The position numbers were made by a program, and so were the translations under genes. The notes under the pieces are model-generated. The model searched no databases. It had not been told where the DNA came from and saw only the letters and a program-made list of their open reading frames with translations. 64,000 nucleotides of DNA from Stutzerimonas stutzeri (GTDB taxonomy: Bacteria > Pseudomonadota > Gammaproteobacteria > Pseudomonadales > Pseudomonadaceae). Each line of letters begins with the position of its first letter. Within the stretch, counting starts at the first letter, position 1. Where the stretch lies: NCBI RefSeq assembly GCF_024448715.1, contig NZ_JAMOHZ010000003.1:310001-374000 (forward strand), given 5' to 3'. This document shows positions 17,976-27,045 of this stretch, one piece after another.

Positions 17976-19163
17976 TTACTTGACGATGCGCTTGGCGGCG
18001 TCATCTAGAGCGGCATCGACCGATTGACGACCGGACGTGATGTTGGTCAGCGCAGGCTCCATCGCCGACCAGAACACACCCATCTGCGGAATGTTCGGCA
18101 TCGGTCGGCCTTGCTCGGCGCTGTCGAACGTCGCCTTGATCAACGGATCGTTGGCCAGCTCGGCCATGTATGCCTTGTTTGGCACCGCACCCAGCGGCAC
18201 GTCGGCATTCATGGTCTTCAGCCCCTCGACCTGCAACAGGTAATTCTCAAGAAACTCGACGGCCAATGCCTGGTTCGGGCTGGCTGCGTTGAGGGTCGCG
18301 GCCATCACGCCGGAGAACGGCTTGCTCGGGCTATCGCCCACCGCCGGAATCGGCGCCACGCCGAAATCGATACCGCTTTTGCGGATGTTCGACCACGCCC
18401 AGGGCCCACTGATGAACATCGCCGAGTCGCCCTTGTTGAACGCGGCTTCGGCGGCACTGTAGTCGGCGCCCTTGGGCATGACGCCCTCATCGATCAGGCG
18501 CTTGAGCACGGTTGCGCCCTGCTTGGCGCCCTCATTGTTGACACCGGTCTTGCTGACGTCGTAACCCGCGTCACCGTTGGCGAAGGCGTAACCACCATTG
18601 GCCGCCAGCAGCGCCCAGGTGAAATAGGTGTTGTTGTAATCCCAGAGAATCGCGCGCTTGCCGTCGGCAGCGAGTTCTTTATTGAGCGTAAAGACTTCAT
18701 CGAACGTCTTCGGCGGGGTCGATACCAGCGCCTTGTTGTAGATCAGCGCGGGGGCTTCTACTGCCATGGGATAGCCCCACAACTTCCCTTGGTAACTCAC
18801 CGCGTCCCAGGCGAAATCAGCGATCTCGCCCTTGGTCTCGGCACTCGGCGTGATCGGGGAAAGCAGCCCGCTCTGCGCCCATTCGCCAAGTCGGTCGTGT
18901 GCCCAGATGAAAATGTCCGGCCCGTTGCCGGTGGCTGCAGCCTGCTGAAACTTGTCGGTCGCCGCATCCGGATGGGCGACTTCGACTGGAATGCCGGTTT
19001 CTTCGGTGAACTTCTTGCCGACCTCAGCCAGGCCCTTGTAGCCCTTGTCACCGTTTATCCAGACGACCAGCTTGCCTTCTTCGATGGCAGCCTGGACGGA
19101 CAGCGGCAAACTCAGGGTTGCGGAGAGACCGATCGCGGCCGCTGCAAACAGCTTTTTATTCAT
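17976..19163 (-). CDS. malE: Periplasmic maltose/maltodextrin-binding protein MalE
   Basis: This 395-residue solute-binding protein delivers maltodextrins to MalFG. The signal peptide ends VQA at about residue 25, and the mature protein starts [20 protein letters not shown], as in E. coli MalE. Conserved sugar-site segments include [32 protein letters not shown], and [29 protein letters not shown] precedes ATG 19163. It is the first gene of the leftward malEFG unit and shares its upstream region with the divergent alpha-amylase pseudogene, where two inverted MalT boxes lie. Confidence 0.95.
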   Translation of the reverse strand: MNKKLFAAAAIGLSATLSLPLSVQAAIEEGKLVVWINGDKGYKGLAEVGKKFTEETGIPVEVAHPDAATDKFQQAAATGNGPDIFIWAHDRLGEWAQSGLLSPITPSAETKGEIADFAWDAVSYQGKLWGYPMAVEAPALIYNKALVSTPPKTFDEVFTLNKELAADGKRAILWDYNNTYFTWALLAANGGYAFANGDAGYDVSKTGVNNEGAKQGATVLKRLIDEGVMPKGADYSAAEAAFNKGDSAMFISGPWAWSNIRKSGIDFGVAPIPAVGDSPSKPFSGVMAATLNAASPNQALAVEFLENYLLQVEGLKTMNADVPLGAVPNKAYMAELANDPLIKATFDSAEQGRPMPNIPQMGVFWSAMEPALTNITSGRQSVDAALDDAAKRIVK

Positions 19164-19264
19164 TCGTGTATCCCTCGTGGCTTCTTATTTTTGATCCACA
19201 ACGTTCTGCTTGCCGCTGGGCGGTCTTGCAGTGCATCCATACTCGCCCTGCCGGTGGGCTAAAA

Positions 19265-19291
19265 CATCCTCCCCGGCGGGAGGATGAGGGG
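19265..19291. promoter_or_regulatory. Inverted pair of MalT boxes in the malE / alpha-amylase divergent promoter
   Basis: The perfect palindrome CATCCTCCC-CGGC-GGGAGGATG covers 19265-19286. Rightward, 19280-19289 reads GAGGATGAGG and leftward, 19274-19265 reads GGGGAGGATG; each matches the MalT box GGGGAKGAGG at 9 of 10 positions. It lies about 100 bases upstream of malE and 130 upstream of the amylase. Confidence 0.75.
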
Positions 19292-19422
19292 CGTAGAGGC
19301 AGGGCGTAGTTTTGCCTTCTGGCGGTTTTCGCAGCGCGCTTGAATCGGCCCTTCTCCGCCTGCTCGGCTCGGCGAAAACACGCTTGAATAGAGCCATCTA
19401 TCCCGCCTTGCCGGAGCCGGAC

Positions 19423-20806
19423 ATGCGCCCTCTGCCGCCCCTTAGTCCTTCTATCCTAGCCCTTTGTTTCAGTCTGCTCGTGCCTGTCGTGCAAGCGGAA
19501 CCGCAGGTGCCGATCAGACTCAACGGTCAACTGCTGCAGCCGGCCTGGGAAACTCTGGCTGATGATCGCTTCGACGCGGAGCTGGAGCTGCCGAATGGCG
19601 TGTTGCAGCTGGGCATCGACGAGGCTGAATCGTCATCAAAGCAGCCTCGCGACTGGCGCAACGCAATCGTCTATTTCGCCCTCACCGACCGTTTTGCCAA
19701 CGGCGGACCGAGCAACGACCGCAGCTATGGTCGGAAGCCTGACGGCGCGCAAGAAATCGGCACCTTCCACGGCGGCGATCTCAAGGGCCTGACCGGCAAA
19801 CTCGATTACCTGGCCGAACTCGGCATCGACGCCCTATGGATCAGCGCGCCCTATGAACAGATCCACGGCTGGGTGGGCGGCGGCGACAAGGGCGACTTTC
19901 GTCATTACGCCTATCACGGCTATTACGCGCTGGACTTCACCCAGCTGGACGCCAACATGGGCAGCGAGAACGACCTGCGCGAGCTGATTGCCCAAGCCCA
20001 TGCCCGCGGTATTCGCGTGCTGTTCGATGTGGTGCTCAATCATGCCGGCTACTCGACCCTGGCCGACATGCAGCACTATGACTTCGGTGCGCTGCGCGAC
20101 GGCATGGCGCAATACCTACCGGAGCAGTGGACGCAGTGGCGACCGGAGTCCTTCGAGAACCTGCACGCCTATCACAACTTGATCGATTACGAGCATCCGG
20201 CCTGGGCCAACTGGTGGGGCAAGGACTGGGTTCGCGCCGGCATCGCGGATTACCCCGCTCCGCCCAGCGTACTGGTGGATCCCGCTCAAGGGCTCGCTGG
20301 CGTTCCTGCCCGACTTCCGCACCGAGAGCGATGCGCAGGTCGGCCTGCCGCCTTTCCTTCAGAACAAGCAGCCGACCCGCGCCGTGGACCGCGACGGTTA
20401 TCGCGTCCGCGATTATCTCGCCGAATGGCTGACGTACTGGGTTCGCGAGTTCGGTGTGGACGGGTTCCGCGCCGATACCGTCATGCACGTGGAGCCGGCA
20501 ACCTGGGCGCATCTGCGCAAGCAGGCGGACAAGGCTCGCCGCGACTGGGGCCACACCAACCCAAGCGATCCGTTCGCTGACGAGCCGTTTTGGATGGTCG
20601 GCGAAGTTTTCGGTCACGGTCCGGAAACCAGCGACTACCAAGCCAATGGCTTCGACGCGCTGATCGATCACTGGCGCCGCATCGGTCAGTTCCGTGCGCG
20701 CCATCCTGCGATTGGCGCCGGCAGCCACAGGCGGCTATCCGAGCATCCTTACGCTTTCGCCAGGCAACAGGGCGACGACAAAATCATCGTAGTGCAGGCC
20801 CGCTAA
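19423..20806 (+). pseudogene. Degraded MalS-type periplasmic alpha-amylase (frameshift plus internal deletion)
   Basis: ATG 19423 (GGAG 7 bases upstream) starts MRPLPPLSPSILALCFSLL, a signal peptide, then a GH13 amylase similar to E. coli MalS. Region I DVVLNHAG and the frame are intact to about 20280. There an extra C in GATCCCGCTC breaks the frame; the continuation PLKGSLAFLPDFRTESDAQV resumes in the next frame. Regions II (GFRADTVMHVEP) and III (WMVGEVFGH) follow. Near 20666-20672 the text jumps from NGFDALID to HWRRIGQFRARHPAIGAG; in MalS-type enzymes about 100 residues, including the region IV SHD catalytic aspartate, separate these. The loss of an active-site residue makes this a true pseudogene even if the frameshift were a sequencing error. 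Confidence 0.85.
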
Positions 20807-20841
20807 CCATCCATTCCTACCCACCGGCAGAGGACTGCGTC

Positions 20842-21909
20842 ATGACCTTGGAACAACAACGCCACGCGGCCCAGCTGGCATTCGTCGCCAGCGGCGCGGA
20901 GCTGGAAATCGGTACGCGTGACGATTGCCCGCTGCCGCTCGAACAACTAGAGGCCACCCTAGGTAGCGAGCCCTATGTTCGCGAATGCTTCAGCGCCGGC
21001 TTGACCGCATACGTCTATCGCATCCATGCCGGCGGACGCGACTGGACGCTCAAGCGCGCCCGCGAGCGCTGCAAAGTTCAGAACGTCGATGGCCAAACCA
21101 GTTTTCTCAACGAGATTCAGCGCCGCGCCGACCTACTTGTGCTCAAGCGCGACCCACGCCTCGGTGAGCATCTGAGCGCCGTTGTCGATACCCGCTACGC
21201 CAGCTTTCGCCGCGGCGTACTGCTGTCTCCGTGGATCGACGGCGAGCGCATCCAGACCTGGAACGAGCGACAGCTGCTGCAACTCTTCGACGCGCTGGTG
21301 GCGTTGCTGCTCGGCGGGCTGTTCGAGTGGGACCTGTGCCCCGGCAACACCCTCGACGATGGGCAGGTGCGCCTGTTCGACTTCGGCTACATGTACCGTT
21401 TCGATCCGCTGCGCCAGTTCAATAGCAATGGCACCGCGGCGCCGGGTTTTCATGCGGCCGAGCGCTTCGAAACCCGGCAGTATTTTGCCCATCTGCTGCC
21501 GCTGGAGCAGCAAAGCGATCATCTGGCACTGGCCGCGTTTGCCCTCGAAAAACGCATCGCGCTCGACGCCTATCAACGCTTGCGCACGGAACTGCTGGCA
21601 CGCGACGCCAGCTCGACGGTGCTCGATTGGCTGGGCGGCATCATCGCTGAATGGCGGCAAGCATTGAGCGGCGATCTCGACGCGCTGTACCTGAAGGAGG
21701 CCTGGCGCTCGCATTGGCTGGATCTGCAGGACGATCTCGGCGGCCAGACCTGCACCCCCTCGACACTGGCGCGAATCGACTGGCTGGAGCAAGCGGTACG
21801 GGAACGCCATACCGATCTTCAACGGCTGACGGCGCTGGGCTCTGCGCACGCGCTGCAAGCTGAACTGCGCGAGGCGCGTCGTAACGCCCGGCAATGGCAG
21901 GTCGGATGA
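20842..21909 (+). CDS. Protein-kinase-like fold phosphotransferase of unknown substrate
   Basis: I do not recognise a named family. ATG 20842 has GAGG 8 bases upstream and gives 355 residues; the longer open frame back to 20590 overlaps the amylase remnant. Kinase-fold landmarks are present: a lysine in WTLKRARE (Lys71), a catalytic loop DLCPGN with Asp164 and Asn169, and DFG at 180-182. It has no signal peptide or membrane helix, so it should be cytoplasmic. It begins 35 bases after the amylase remnant on the same strand, so it was probably controlled with the maltose genes. It could phosphorylate a sugar, a lipid-linked molecule or a protein; the motif alone does not decide. Confidence 0.75.
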   Translation: MTLEQQRHAAQLAFVASGAELEIGTRDDCPLPLEQLEATLGSEPYVRECFSAGLTAYVYRIHAGGRDWTLKRARERCKVQNVDGQTSFLNEIQRRADLLVLKRDPRLGEHLSAVVDTRYASFRRGVLLSPWIDGERIQTWNERQLLQLFDALVALLLGGLFEWDLCPGNTLDDGQVRLFDFGYMYRFDPLRQFNSNGTAAPGFHAAERFETRQYFAHLLPLEQQSDHLALAAFALEKRIALDAYQRLRTELLARDASSTVLDWLGGIIAEWRQALSGDLDALYLKEAWRSHWLDLQDDLGGQTCTPSTLARIDWLEQAVRERHTDLQRLTALGSAHALQAELREARRNARQWQVG

Positions 21910-21916
21910 CAACATT

Positions 21917-21931
21917 GTTCGATTACCGCCC
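21917..21931 (+). promoter_or_regulatory. PcaR-like box upstream of aroQ
   Basis: GTTCGATTACCGCCC matches 12 of 15 positions of the P. putida PcaR site GTTCGATAATCGCAC. It is one of four such sequences in the island, 84 bases upstream of the aroQ start. Confidence 0.5.
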
Positions 21932-21977
21932 AGCTTTCCGCACGCGCATGACGATCCCGACGGGGTCTTTGATATCG

Positions 21978-21997
21978 TGTATTAACCAGATGGTACA
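21978..21997 (+). promoter_or_regulatory. TAACC-type operator upstream of aroQ (candidate TetR site)
   Basis: TGTATTAACCAGATGGTACA is an imperfect palindrome. Related 20-mers lie upstream of quiC (26126) and tctB (29277); the shared core is TAACCrGwTrGT. It is 18 bases before the aroQ start codon, a position suited to repression. Confidence 0.55.
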
Positions 21998-22014
21998 TTT
22001 ATCGAAGAGCCGCA

Positions 22015-22461
22015 ATGACCCAGACCATTCTTGTTTTGAACGGCCCCAACCTGAACCTGTTGGGCACTCGCGAACCCGCTACCTATGGGTACGAAACCCT
22101 GGCGGACATCGCCGGGCTGTGCGAACGCACGGCGTCTTCGCTCGGACTGGCCGTCGAGTTTTTCCAGACCAACCATGAAGGTGAATTGCTGGATCGCATC
22201 CATTCCGCACGCGGCCGCTGCGCCGGCATCCTGATCAATCCCGCCGCCTGGACCCATACCTCCGTAGCGGTACGAGATGCGTTGGCGGCGGTGGAGCTCC
22301 CAGTAATCGAGGTGCACCTGTCGAACGTGCACAAGCGCGAAGCCTTCCGTCATCACTCCTACGTCTCGCCGATTGCCGTCGGTGTAATTTGCGGGCTGGG
22401 CAGCAACGGCTACCGCCTCGGCCTGGAACATTTCGCTCAGTTGCTTGAGGCCCGAGCATGA
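22015..22461 (+). CDS. aroQ: Type II 3-dehydroquinate dehydratase
   Basis: This 148-residue type II dehydratase interconverts 3-dehydroquinate and 3-dehydroshikimate. Catalytic Tyr24 lies in REPATYG, the substrate loop [11 protein letters not shown] at 75-85, and His101 in [11 protein letters not shown]. The start codon 22015 follows a purine-rich AAGAGCCGCA stretch. Its place beside a quinate/shikimate dehydrogenase and quiC suggests a catabolic copy (QuiB role) rather than the biosynthetic one. Its stop overlaps the next start by four bases (ATGA), so the two are translationally coupled. Confidence 0.93.
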   Translation: MTQTILVLNGPNLNLLGTREPATYGYETLADIAGLCERTASSLGLAVEFFQTNHEGELLDRIHSARGRCAGILINPAAWTHTSVAVRDALAAVELPVIEVHLSNVHKREAFRHHSYVSPIAVGVICGLGSNGYRLGLEHFAQLLEARA

Positions 22462-23312
22462 CCAATATCGAGACCCGCTCTGTACTGGCCGGCCTGATCG
22501 GTGCCGGCATCCAGGCCTCGCGCACCCCGGCCTTGCACGAGCACGAAGGCGACGCCCAGGGCATCCGTTATCTGTACCGCTTGATCGACCTCGACAAGCT
22601 CGGTCTGGATCTGGCCGCCCTGCCCGACCTGCTAACCGCAGCCGAGCGCACGGGCTTCACCGGACTGAACATCACCTTTCCAGCCAAGCAGGCGATCATC
22701 CCGCTGCTCGACGAGCTGTCTGACGAAGCGCGAGGCATCGGCGCCGTCAACACCGTAGTGCTCAAGGATGGCAAACGCGTCGGACATAACACCGATGCAC
22801 TGGGGTTCGCCGAGGGCTTTCGTCGCGGGCTGCCAGGAGTCGCTCGCCGGCACGTCGTGCAAATGGGCGCTGGCGGTGCCGGTGCCGCCGTGGCCCATGC
22901 GTTGCTCGCCGAAGGCGTTGAGCGGCTGAGCATTTTCGAGGTGGAACCGGCGCGCGCTCAGGGCTTGGTGGACAACCTCAACGCCACTTTCGGTGAAGGC
23001 CGGGCCGAAGTGGGCCGCGATCTGCCGGCCCTGATGGCCGATGCCGACGGGCTGGTCAACACCACCCCGGTGGGCATGGCCAAGCTGCCAGGCACACCAC
23101 TACCGGTCGAGCTGCTGCGACCTCAGCTCTGGGTGGCTGAAATCATCTACTTCCCGTTGGAAACGGAGCTGCTCAGAAACGCCCGCGCCATCGGTTGCCA
23201 AACACTGGATGGCGGGACCATGGCAGTGTTCCAGGCGGTCAAAGCGTTCGAGCTGTTCACCGGCACCAAAGCCGATGCCGCGCGGATGCAGACGCACTTT
23301 CTTTCCATGTGA
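22458..23312 (+). CDS. Quinate/shikimate 5-dehydrogenase (AroE family, QsuD-like)
   Basis: This 284-residue member of the shikimate dehydrogenase family has catalytic Lys77 (NITFPAKQ), Asp113 (GHNTDALGF), the nucleotide loop [13 protein letters not shown] near 138-150, and NTTPVGM near residue 195. The N-terminal substrate motif reads [14 protein letters not shown] rather than the IxHSxSP of biosynthetic AroE. This resembles catabolic quinate/shikimate dehydrogenases such as Corynebacterium QsuD, which often use NAD. It is coupled to aroQ. It probably oxidises quinate and/or shikimate entering the protocatechuate route. Confidence 0.88.
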   Translation: MTNIETRSVLAGLIGAGIQASRTPALHEHEGDAQGIRYLYRLIDLDKLGLDLAALPDLLTAAERTGFTGLNITFPAKQAIIPLLDELSDEARGIGAVNTVVLKDGKRVGHNTDALGFAEGFRRGLPGVARRHVVQMGAGGAGAAVAHALLAEGVERLSIFEVEPARAQGLVDNLNATFGEGRAEVGRDLPALMADADGLVNTTPVGMAKLPGTPLPVELLRPQLWVAEIIYFPLETELLRNARAIGCQTLDGGTMAVFQAVKAFELFTGTKADAARMQTHFLSM

Positions 23313-23337
23313 GACCGACGTTCCAGGCGACACCGCG

Positions 23338-23358
23338 CCCGGCCGCAATGGCCGGGTT
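23338..23358. terminator. Convergent terminator between aroE-like and TetR genes
   Basis: CCCGGCC-GCAAT-GGCCGGG-TT lies between the two convergent stop codons. The stem is strong but the T run is short. Confidence 0.55.
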
Positions 23359-23360
23359 GC

Positions 23361-24023
23361 TCAGGCCTGCAGGTAGCGCAGGACCGACTCGCAGATCATC
23401 TCCTTATGCCGTTGCTGTACCACCGGGTCATGTAGGTCGATCTGGAAAATTTCGCCAAAGGTGTGGCGGTTGGAGTTGCGGTAGAAGCAAAACGAGCTGA
23501 TCAGCAAGTGCACGTCCAGCGCTACCAGATCTTGACGGAAAAGCCCTTCGGCTTCACCGCGACGCAGAATATCGTCCAGCAAAACCAATACGCCTTTACT
23601 AAGCGAACGGATTGCGTCGGAACGTTTGACGTACTGGCCGTTATGGATGTTTTCCACACTGACGATACGGATGAAGCCAGGGTTGCAATCGTGATGATCA
23701 AAGGTGAATTCCACCAGTCGGCGGATGGCGTCGCGCGGTTCCAGCTCAGCCAGGTGCAGTGAGCTTTCGGTGTTGCGAATGTCGCCGTAAAGACGCTCGA
23801 GCACCTGCAGGTAGAGCTGCTCCTTGCTGCCGAAATAGTAGTAGATCATCCGCTTCGACGTGCGTGTACGCTCAGCGATGGCATCGACCCGAGCGCCGGA
23901 TAACCCCTGCTGGACGAACTCGGCGATGGCCGCCTCGAGAATGTCCTGGCGCGTCTTCTCTGGATTATTCTTTCGTCCCTTGCGGGGCATTGCGGTATCT
24001 AGAACATCAGCTGCTTGGGTCAT
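23361..24023 (-). CDS. TetR-family transcriptional regulator (candidate QuiR)
   Basis: This 220-residue regulator has an N-terminal TetR helix-turn-helix: TRQDILEAAIAEFVQQGLSG, then RVDAIAERTRTSKRMIYYYF at about residues 24-67. A helical ligand domain follows. It sits inside the quinate/shikimate cluster between aroE and quiC, so it is a good candidate for the factor that binds the TAACC-type operators at 21978, 26126 and 29277. No such site lies before its own gene. The start at 24023 has no clear Shine-Dalgarno; an ATG at 23987 (MPRKGRKNNP) is the alternative. The ligand is not known. Confidence 0.85.
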   Translation of the reverse strand: MTQAADVLDTAMPRKGRKNNPEKTRQDILEAAIAEFVQQGLSGARVDAIAERTRTSKRMIYYYFGSKEQLYLQVLERLYGDIRNTESSLHLAELEPRDAIRRLVEFTFDHHDCNPGFIRIVSVENIHNGQYVKRSDAIRSLSKGVLVLLDDILRRGEAEGLFRQDLVALDVHLLISSFCFYRNSNRHTFGEIFQIDLHDPVVQQRHKEMICESVLRYLQA

Positions 24024-24102
24024 TTGTTATATCTATCAGGCCTTGGCTGCGGGGATTATGGCCCGCCTGCCGCCGAAATAAAGGTCTGTTCGACCCGCCC
24101 AG

Positions 24103-26013
24103 TTAGAGCTTTGGAGAAGTGGCCGCGCCGCTGCGCGACTTGGCCATCGCAGCCAGCCGCACCGCGACGTTAGCGGCACCGTACCCCGCGTAACCGTTTT
24201 TGCGCTGCAATATTTCGAAGAAGAACCGTCCCTCGAACGCCTCGGTATAGACGTGGAACAGCTCGCCTCCCTGCGCATCCCGATCGTAGAGCACGTTGTA
24301 GTAGGCCAGCTCGCTCAAGAACTCATCGTCGAAATCGAAACGTGCAGCCAGATCGTCGTAGTAATTCAGCGGAATATCGAGCAACGGCACGCCGGCATCC
24401 TTGGCCCGGTTGATCTCGGTGAAGATATCCTGGCAATCGAAAGCAATATGGTGCACGCCCGAACCGCGGTAGCTCGATACGGCGTGCGAAATCGCCGTGT
24501 TACGGTTTTCCGAGATATTCAGCGGCAGGCGGATGCTGCTGCAGCGGCTGCGGATAGCCCGGCTCTTGACCAAACCATAGGGGTCGGGCAGCACCACTTC
24601 GTCGTCAGCCTGGAAGTCGAAAAGCGTTTTGTAGAACAGCACCCAGGTATCCAGTACGTCGGCCGGCAAGGCCATCGCCATGTGGTCGATGCGCCCCAAT
24701 TGGCCGCTCTGCTTGGCGTCAGGGTCGAGAATGAAATCGCTATCGTAGATGGTGCGCCCCGGCTCGCCGTGCTCCACCAGATAGATCAGGCTACCGTCTG
24801 GCGCCCGCACAGCGGGAATCTCCGTTTCGTTCGGGCCGACCAGGCCCCGATAGGGTTGCCCCTTGAACGCCCGCGCACGCTCCAGCGCAGAGGCTCCGCC
24901 ACGCACGCGCAGAGCCGTGGCGCACAGAGACGGACCATGAGCCTCGAAGAAATTGTGGCCGAATGAATAAGGCTCGGCGTTGAGCACGATGTTGATGTCG
25001 CCCTGCCGAAGCAAGCTAACCGCCTTCGACCGATGCTTGCCCACCTGGGCAAAGCCCAGCTTCTCGAGCCAGCCGGTCAGCTTGGCTGCGCAGGGTTCAT
25101 CCATGGCGAATTCGAGAAACTCCACGCCTTCGTAGCGGCTCGCCTCGGGCGGCGCGAAGAGCATGTCCAGCTGTGCGGCAGGCGCCGGGTTTTGTTCCAA
25201 CAGCTTGCGCGTCTTTTCCTCAAGGTAGAGCAGCGAGCGCAACCCATCGGCGGCATTGCTCCGGGGCGGCGCCGCGCGAAAACCATCGTTGAAGATTTCC
25301 AGCGACAGCGGACCCGTGTAACCGGTACTCAGGATCGGCGCCAGGAAACCCGGCAAGTCGAATTCGCCTTGGCCGGGGAAGCAACGGAAATGGCGGCTCC
25401 ACTCCAGCACATCCATGGCCAGCACCGGCGCATCGGCCATTTGCACGAAAAAGATCTTGTCCGCCGGAATCGCAGCGATAGCGGCCGGGTCGCCCTTGAT
25501 CGACAAGGTATGAAAACTGTCCAGGATCATGCCCAGCGCCGGATGATCGACCTGCTGCACCAGCTTCCACACCTGCTGGTAGGTATTGACGTGCTGCCCC
25601 CAGGCCAGCGCCTCGTAGCCGATCCGCAGCTGGCGCGCGCCAGCGCGCTCGGCGAGCAAGGCCAGATCGTCCGCGAGAATGCTCTCATCGCCGAGCGAGT
25701 CCGGCTGCACGTTGCTGCAGACCAACACCAGGTCGGTACCCAGCTCCTGCATCAGATCGAACTTGCGCTCGGCGCGGTCGATGTTGCGCTGCAACCGTTC
25801 GCGACGGCAGCCTTCGAAGTCGCGAAACGGCTGGAACAGGGTTATCGCAATGCTCAAATCCTGGCACATGCGCTGTATGTCGCGCGGGCTGCCGGAATAA
25901 TAGAGCAGGTCATTTTCGAAGATTTCGACCCCGTCGAAACCGGCGGCGGCAATGGCTTCGAGCTTTTCCGGAAGGGTCCCGCTCAGAGAGACAGTGGCGA
26001 TCGAACGATGCAT
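24103..26013 (-). CDS. quiC: 3-Dehydroshikimate dehydratase with C-terminal HPPD-like domain
   Basis: QuiC dehydrates 3-dehydroshikimate to protocatechuate, linking hydroaromatic catabolism to the beta-ketoadipate pathway. ATG 26013 (MHRSIATVSLSGTLPEKLEA), preceded by AGGAG at 8 bases, gives 636 residues, the size of Pseudomonas QuiC1-type fusions. The N-terminal TIM barrel (about 1-280) shows the metal-ligand pattern Glu (GYEALAW), Asp (ILDSFH), Gln (FVQMADA) and Glu (SLEIFND). The C-terminal half (about 290-620) resembles 4-hydroxyphenylpyruvate dioxygenase, with two VOC-type repeats (GVEFLEFAMDE and RIDHMAMALP, then GVHHIAFDCQD). The frame is open to 26124, but that extension lacks similarity. 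Operators lie just upstream. Confidence 0.93.
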   Translation of the reverse strand: MHRSIATVSLSGTLPEKLEAIAAAGFDGVEIFENDLLYYSGSPRDIQRMCQDLSIAITLFQPFRDFEGCRRERLQRNIDRAERKFDLMQELGTDLVLVCSNVQPDSLGDESILADDLALLAERAGARQLRIGYEALAWGQHVNTYQQVWKLVQQVDHPALGMILDSFHTLSIKGDPAAIAAIPADKIFFVQMADAPVLAMDVLEWSRHFRCFPGQGEFDLPGFLAPILSTGYTGPLSLEIFNDGFRAAPPRSNAADGLRSLLYLEEKTRKLLEQNPAPAAQLDMLFAPPEASRYEGVEFLEFAMDEPCAAKLTGWLEKLGFAQVGKHRSKAVSLLRQGDINIVLNAEPYSFGHNFFEAHGPSLCATALRVRGGASALERARAFKGQPYRGLVGPNETEIPAVRAPDGSLIYLVEHGEPGRTIYDSDFILDPDAKQSGQLGRIDHMAMALPADVLDTWVLFYKTLFDFQADDEVVLPDPYGLVKSRAIRSRCSSIRLPLNISENRNTAISHAVSSYRGSGVHHIAFDCQDIFTEINRAKDAGVPLLDIPLNYYDDLAARFDFDDEFLSELAYYNVLYDRDAQGGELFHVYTEAFEGRFFFEILQRKNGYAGYGAANVAVRLAAMAKSRSGAATSPKL

Positions 26014-26125
26014 GCGAATGGCTCCTGGTCGATGAGCGGCTACGTGTAGTCGCTTCGTCGAACCTGTACGGGTGGTCCAATTTGACCTGATCTTCGCGTG
26101 CGATTTACCGGATAGGCAAACCAAA

Positions 26126-26145
26126 TGTACTAACCGGTGAGTTTT
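26126..26145. promoter_or_regulatory. TAACC-type operator upstream of quiC
   Basis: TGTACTAACCGGTGAGTTTT aligns with the sites at 21978 and 29277 over the TAACCrG core. It is about 115 bases upstream of the quiC start and next to a PcaR-like palindrome. Confidence 0.55.
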
Positions 26146-26148
26146 ATC

Positions 26149-26163
26149 GTTCGATTATCGAAC
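26149..26163. promoter_or_regulatory. PcaR-like box upstream of quiC
   Basis: GTTCGATTATCGAAC is a perfect 15-base inverted repeat. It differs from the P. putida PcaR site GTTCGATAATCGCAC at two positions. It lies 136 bases upstream of the quiC start. Confidence 0.65.
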
Positions 26164-26217
26164 TGTAATTTTTCTGAGTCTCGAATACGGAACGGTCATT
26201 CGCCGTTGCGTTTGGAT

Positions 26218-27033
26218 TTACAACGATGCCAGCACCCGACGGCTCGCCTCTAGCGCCATTCGAGCCCGATCGAGTGCACTGACGCCCTGCTCCATCAACT
26301 GACGCGTGGGAATTTCCAGACTCAGCGGAATGTTCGGCGGCATCACCTGTAGCAACCCTTTCAGGTCGCAATCCCCTTCTCCAGGAAAGCGACGTTCATT
26401 GCGCGCCTGACGGAGGATTTCCGTCATGTCGTCCGGCCGCGGACCCGCCACGTCGCAGAGCTGCATGTAGCGCAGACGTGTCGGCGCGACCTGGGCCAGA
26501 TCTTCCAGGCGCGACCCCGAGCGATCGAAATGGAACGCATCGACCAACACGCCGCCATTGTCGCGACCGGCTGCCTCGACGATGCGCGCCGCCTGGATCA
26601 GGTCGCGGGCATCGGTCCAGGGCATGAACTCTAGATGCGGATGCAGGCCGAACGGCGCGGCGAGATCGCACAGCTCTGCGAAACGCTCGGTCAGCCGTGC
26701 CTCGTCAGGATCATTGCCAGCGACAAGCACCTCGCTGGCGCCGAACTCCGCGCCGACCGCCAGCACCGCCTCGAAATCGGCAATTCGCGTATCGGGTTTG
26801 AGCCGCAAAATTTCCACATCCAGCACGCGCACGCCGGTATCGCGCAGACGGCCAAGTGTTTGCTGCTGAAGCGCATGGTCAGCGGCCAACGGGAAGTGAT
26901 GCTCCTCGGGCGTGGCCGGTATCAGGCGAAGCCCCACGTGGCTGTAGCCAGCGCGAGCGGCGATTTCCACCATCTCTGGCGGAGACAGCTCAAGGACGGT
27001 CAGGGCTGCCAGGGAAACGATTCGATCGGTCAT
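26218..27033 (-). CDS. Sugar phosphate isomerase/epimerase-family TIM-barrel protein
   Basis: This 271-residue AP-endonuclease-2-like TIM barrel has the same metal-ligand order as QuiC: Glu (HLEFMPW), Asp (VDAFHF), Gln (YMQLCD) and Glu (SLEIP). Members include dehydratases, isomerases and epimerases of polyhydroxylated rings and sugars (IolE, IolI, DHS dehydratase). It lacks the HPPD-like extension. It is 12 bases downstream of the Gfo/Idh gene and surely co-transcribed, a pairing familiar from cyclitol and keto-sugar pathways. The substrate is unknown; a hydroaromatic or cyclitol acid is inferred from context. Confidence 0.82.
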   Translation of the reverse strand: MTDRIVSLAALTVLELSPPEMVEIAARAGYSHVGLRLIPATPEEHHFPLAADHALQQQTLGRLRDTGVRVLDVEILRLKPDTRIADFEAVLAVGAEFGASEVLVAGNDPDEARLTERFAELCDLAAPFGLHPHLEFMPWTDARDLIQAARIVEAAGRDNGGVLVDAFHFDRSGSRLEDLAQVAPTRLRYMQLCDVAGPRPDDMTEILRQARNERRFPGEGDCDLKGLLQVMPPNIPLSLEIPTRQLMEQGVSALDRARMALEASRRVLASL

Positions 27034-27045
27034 GGGATTTCTCGT

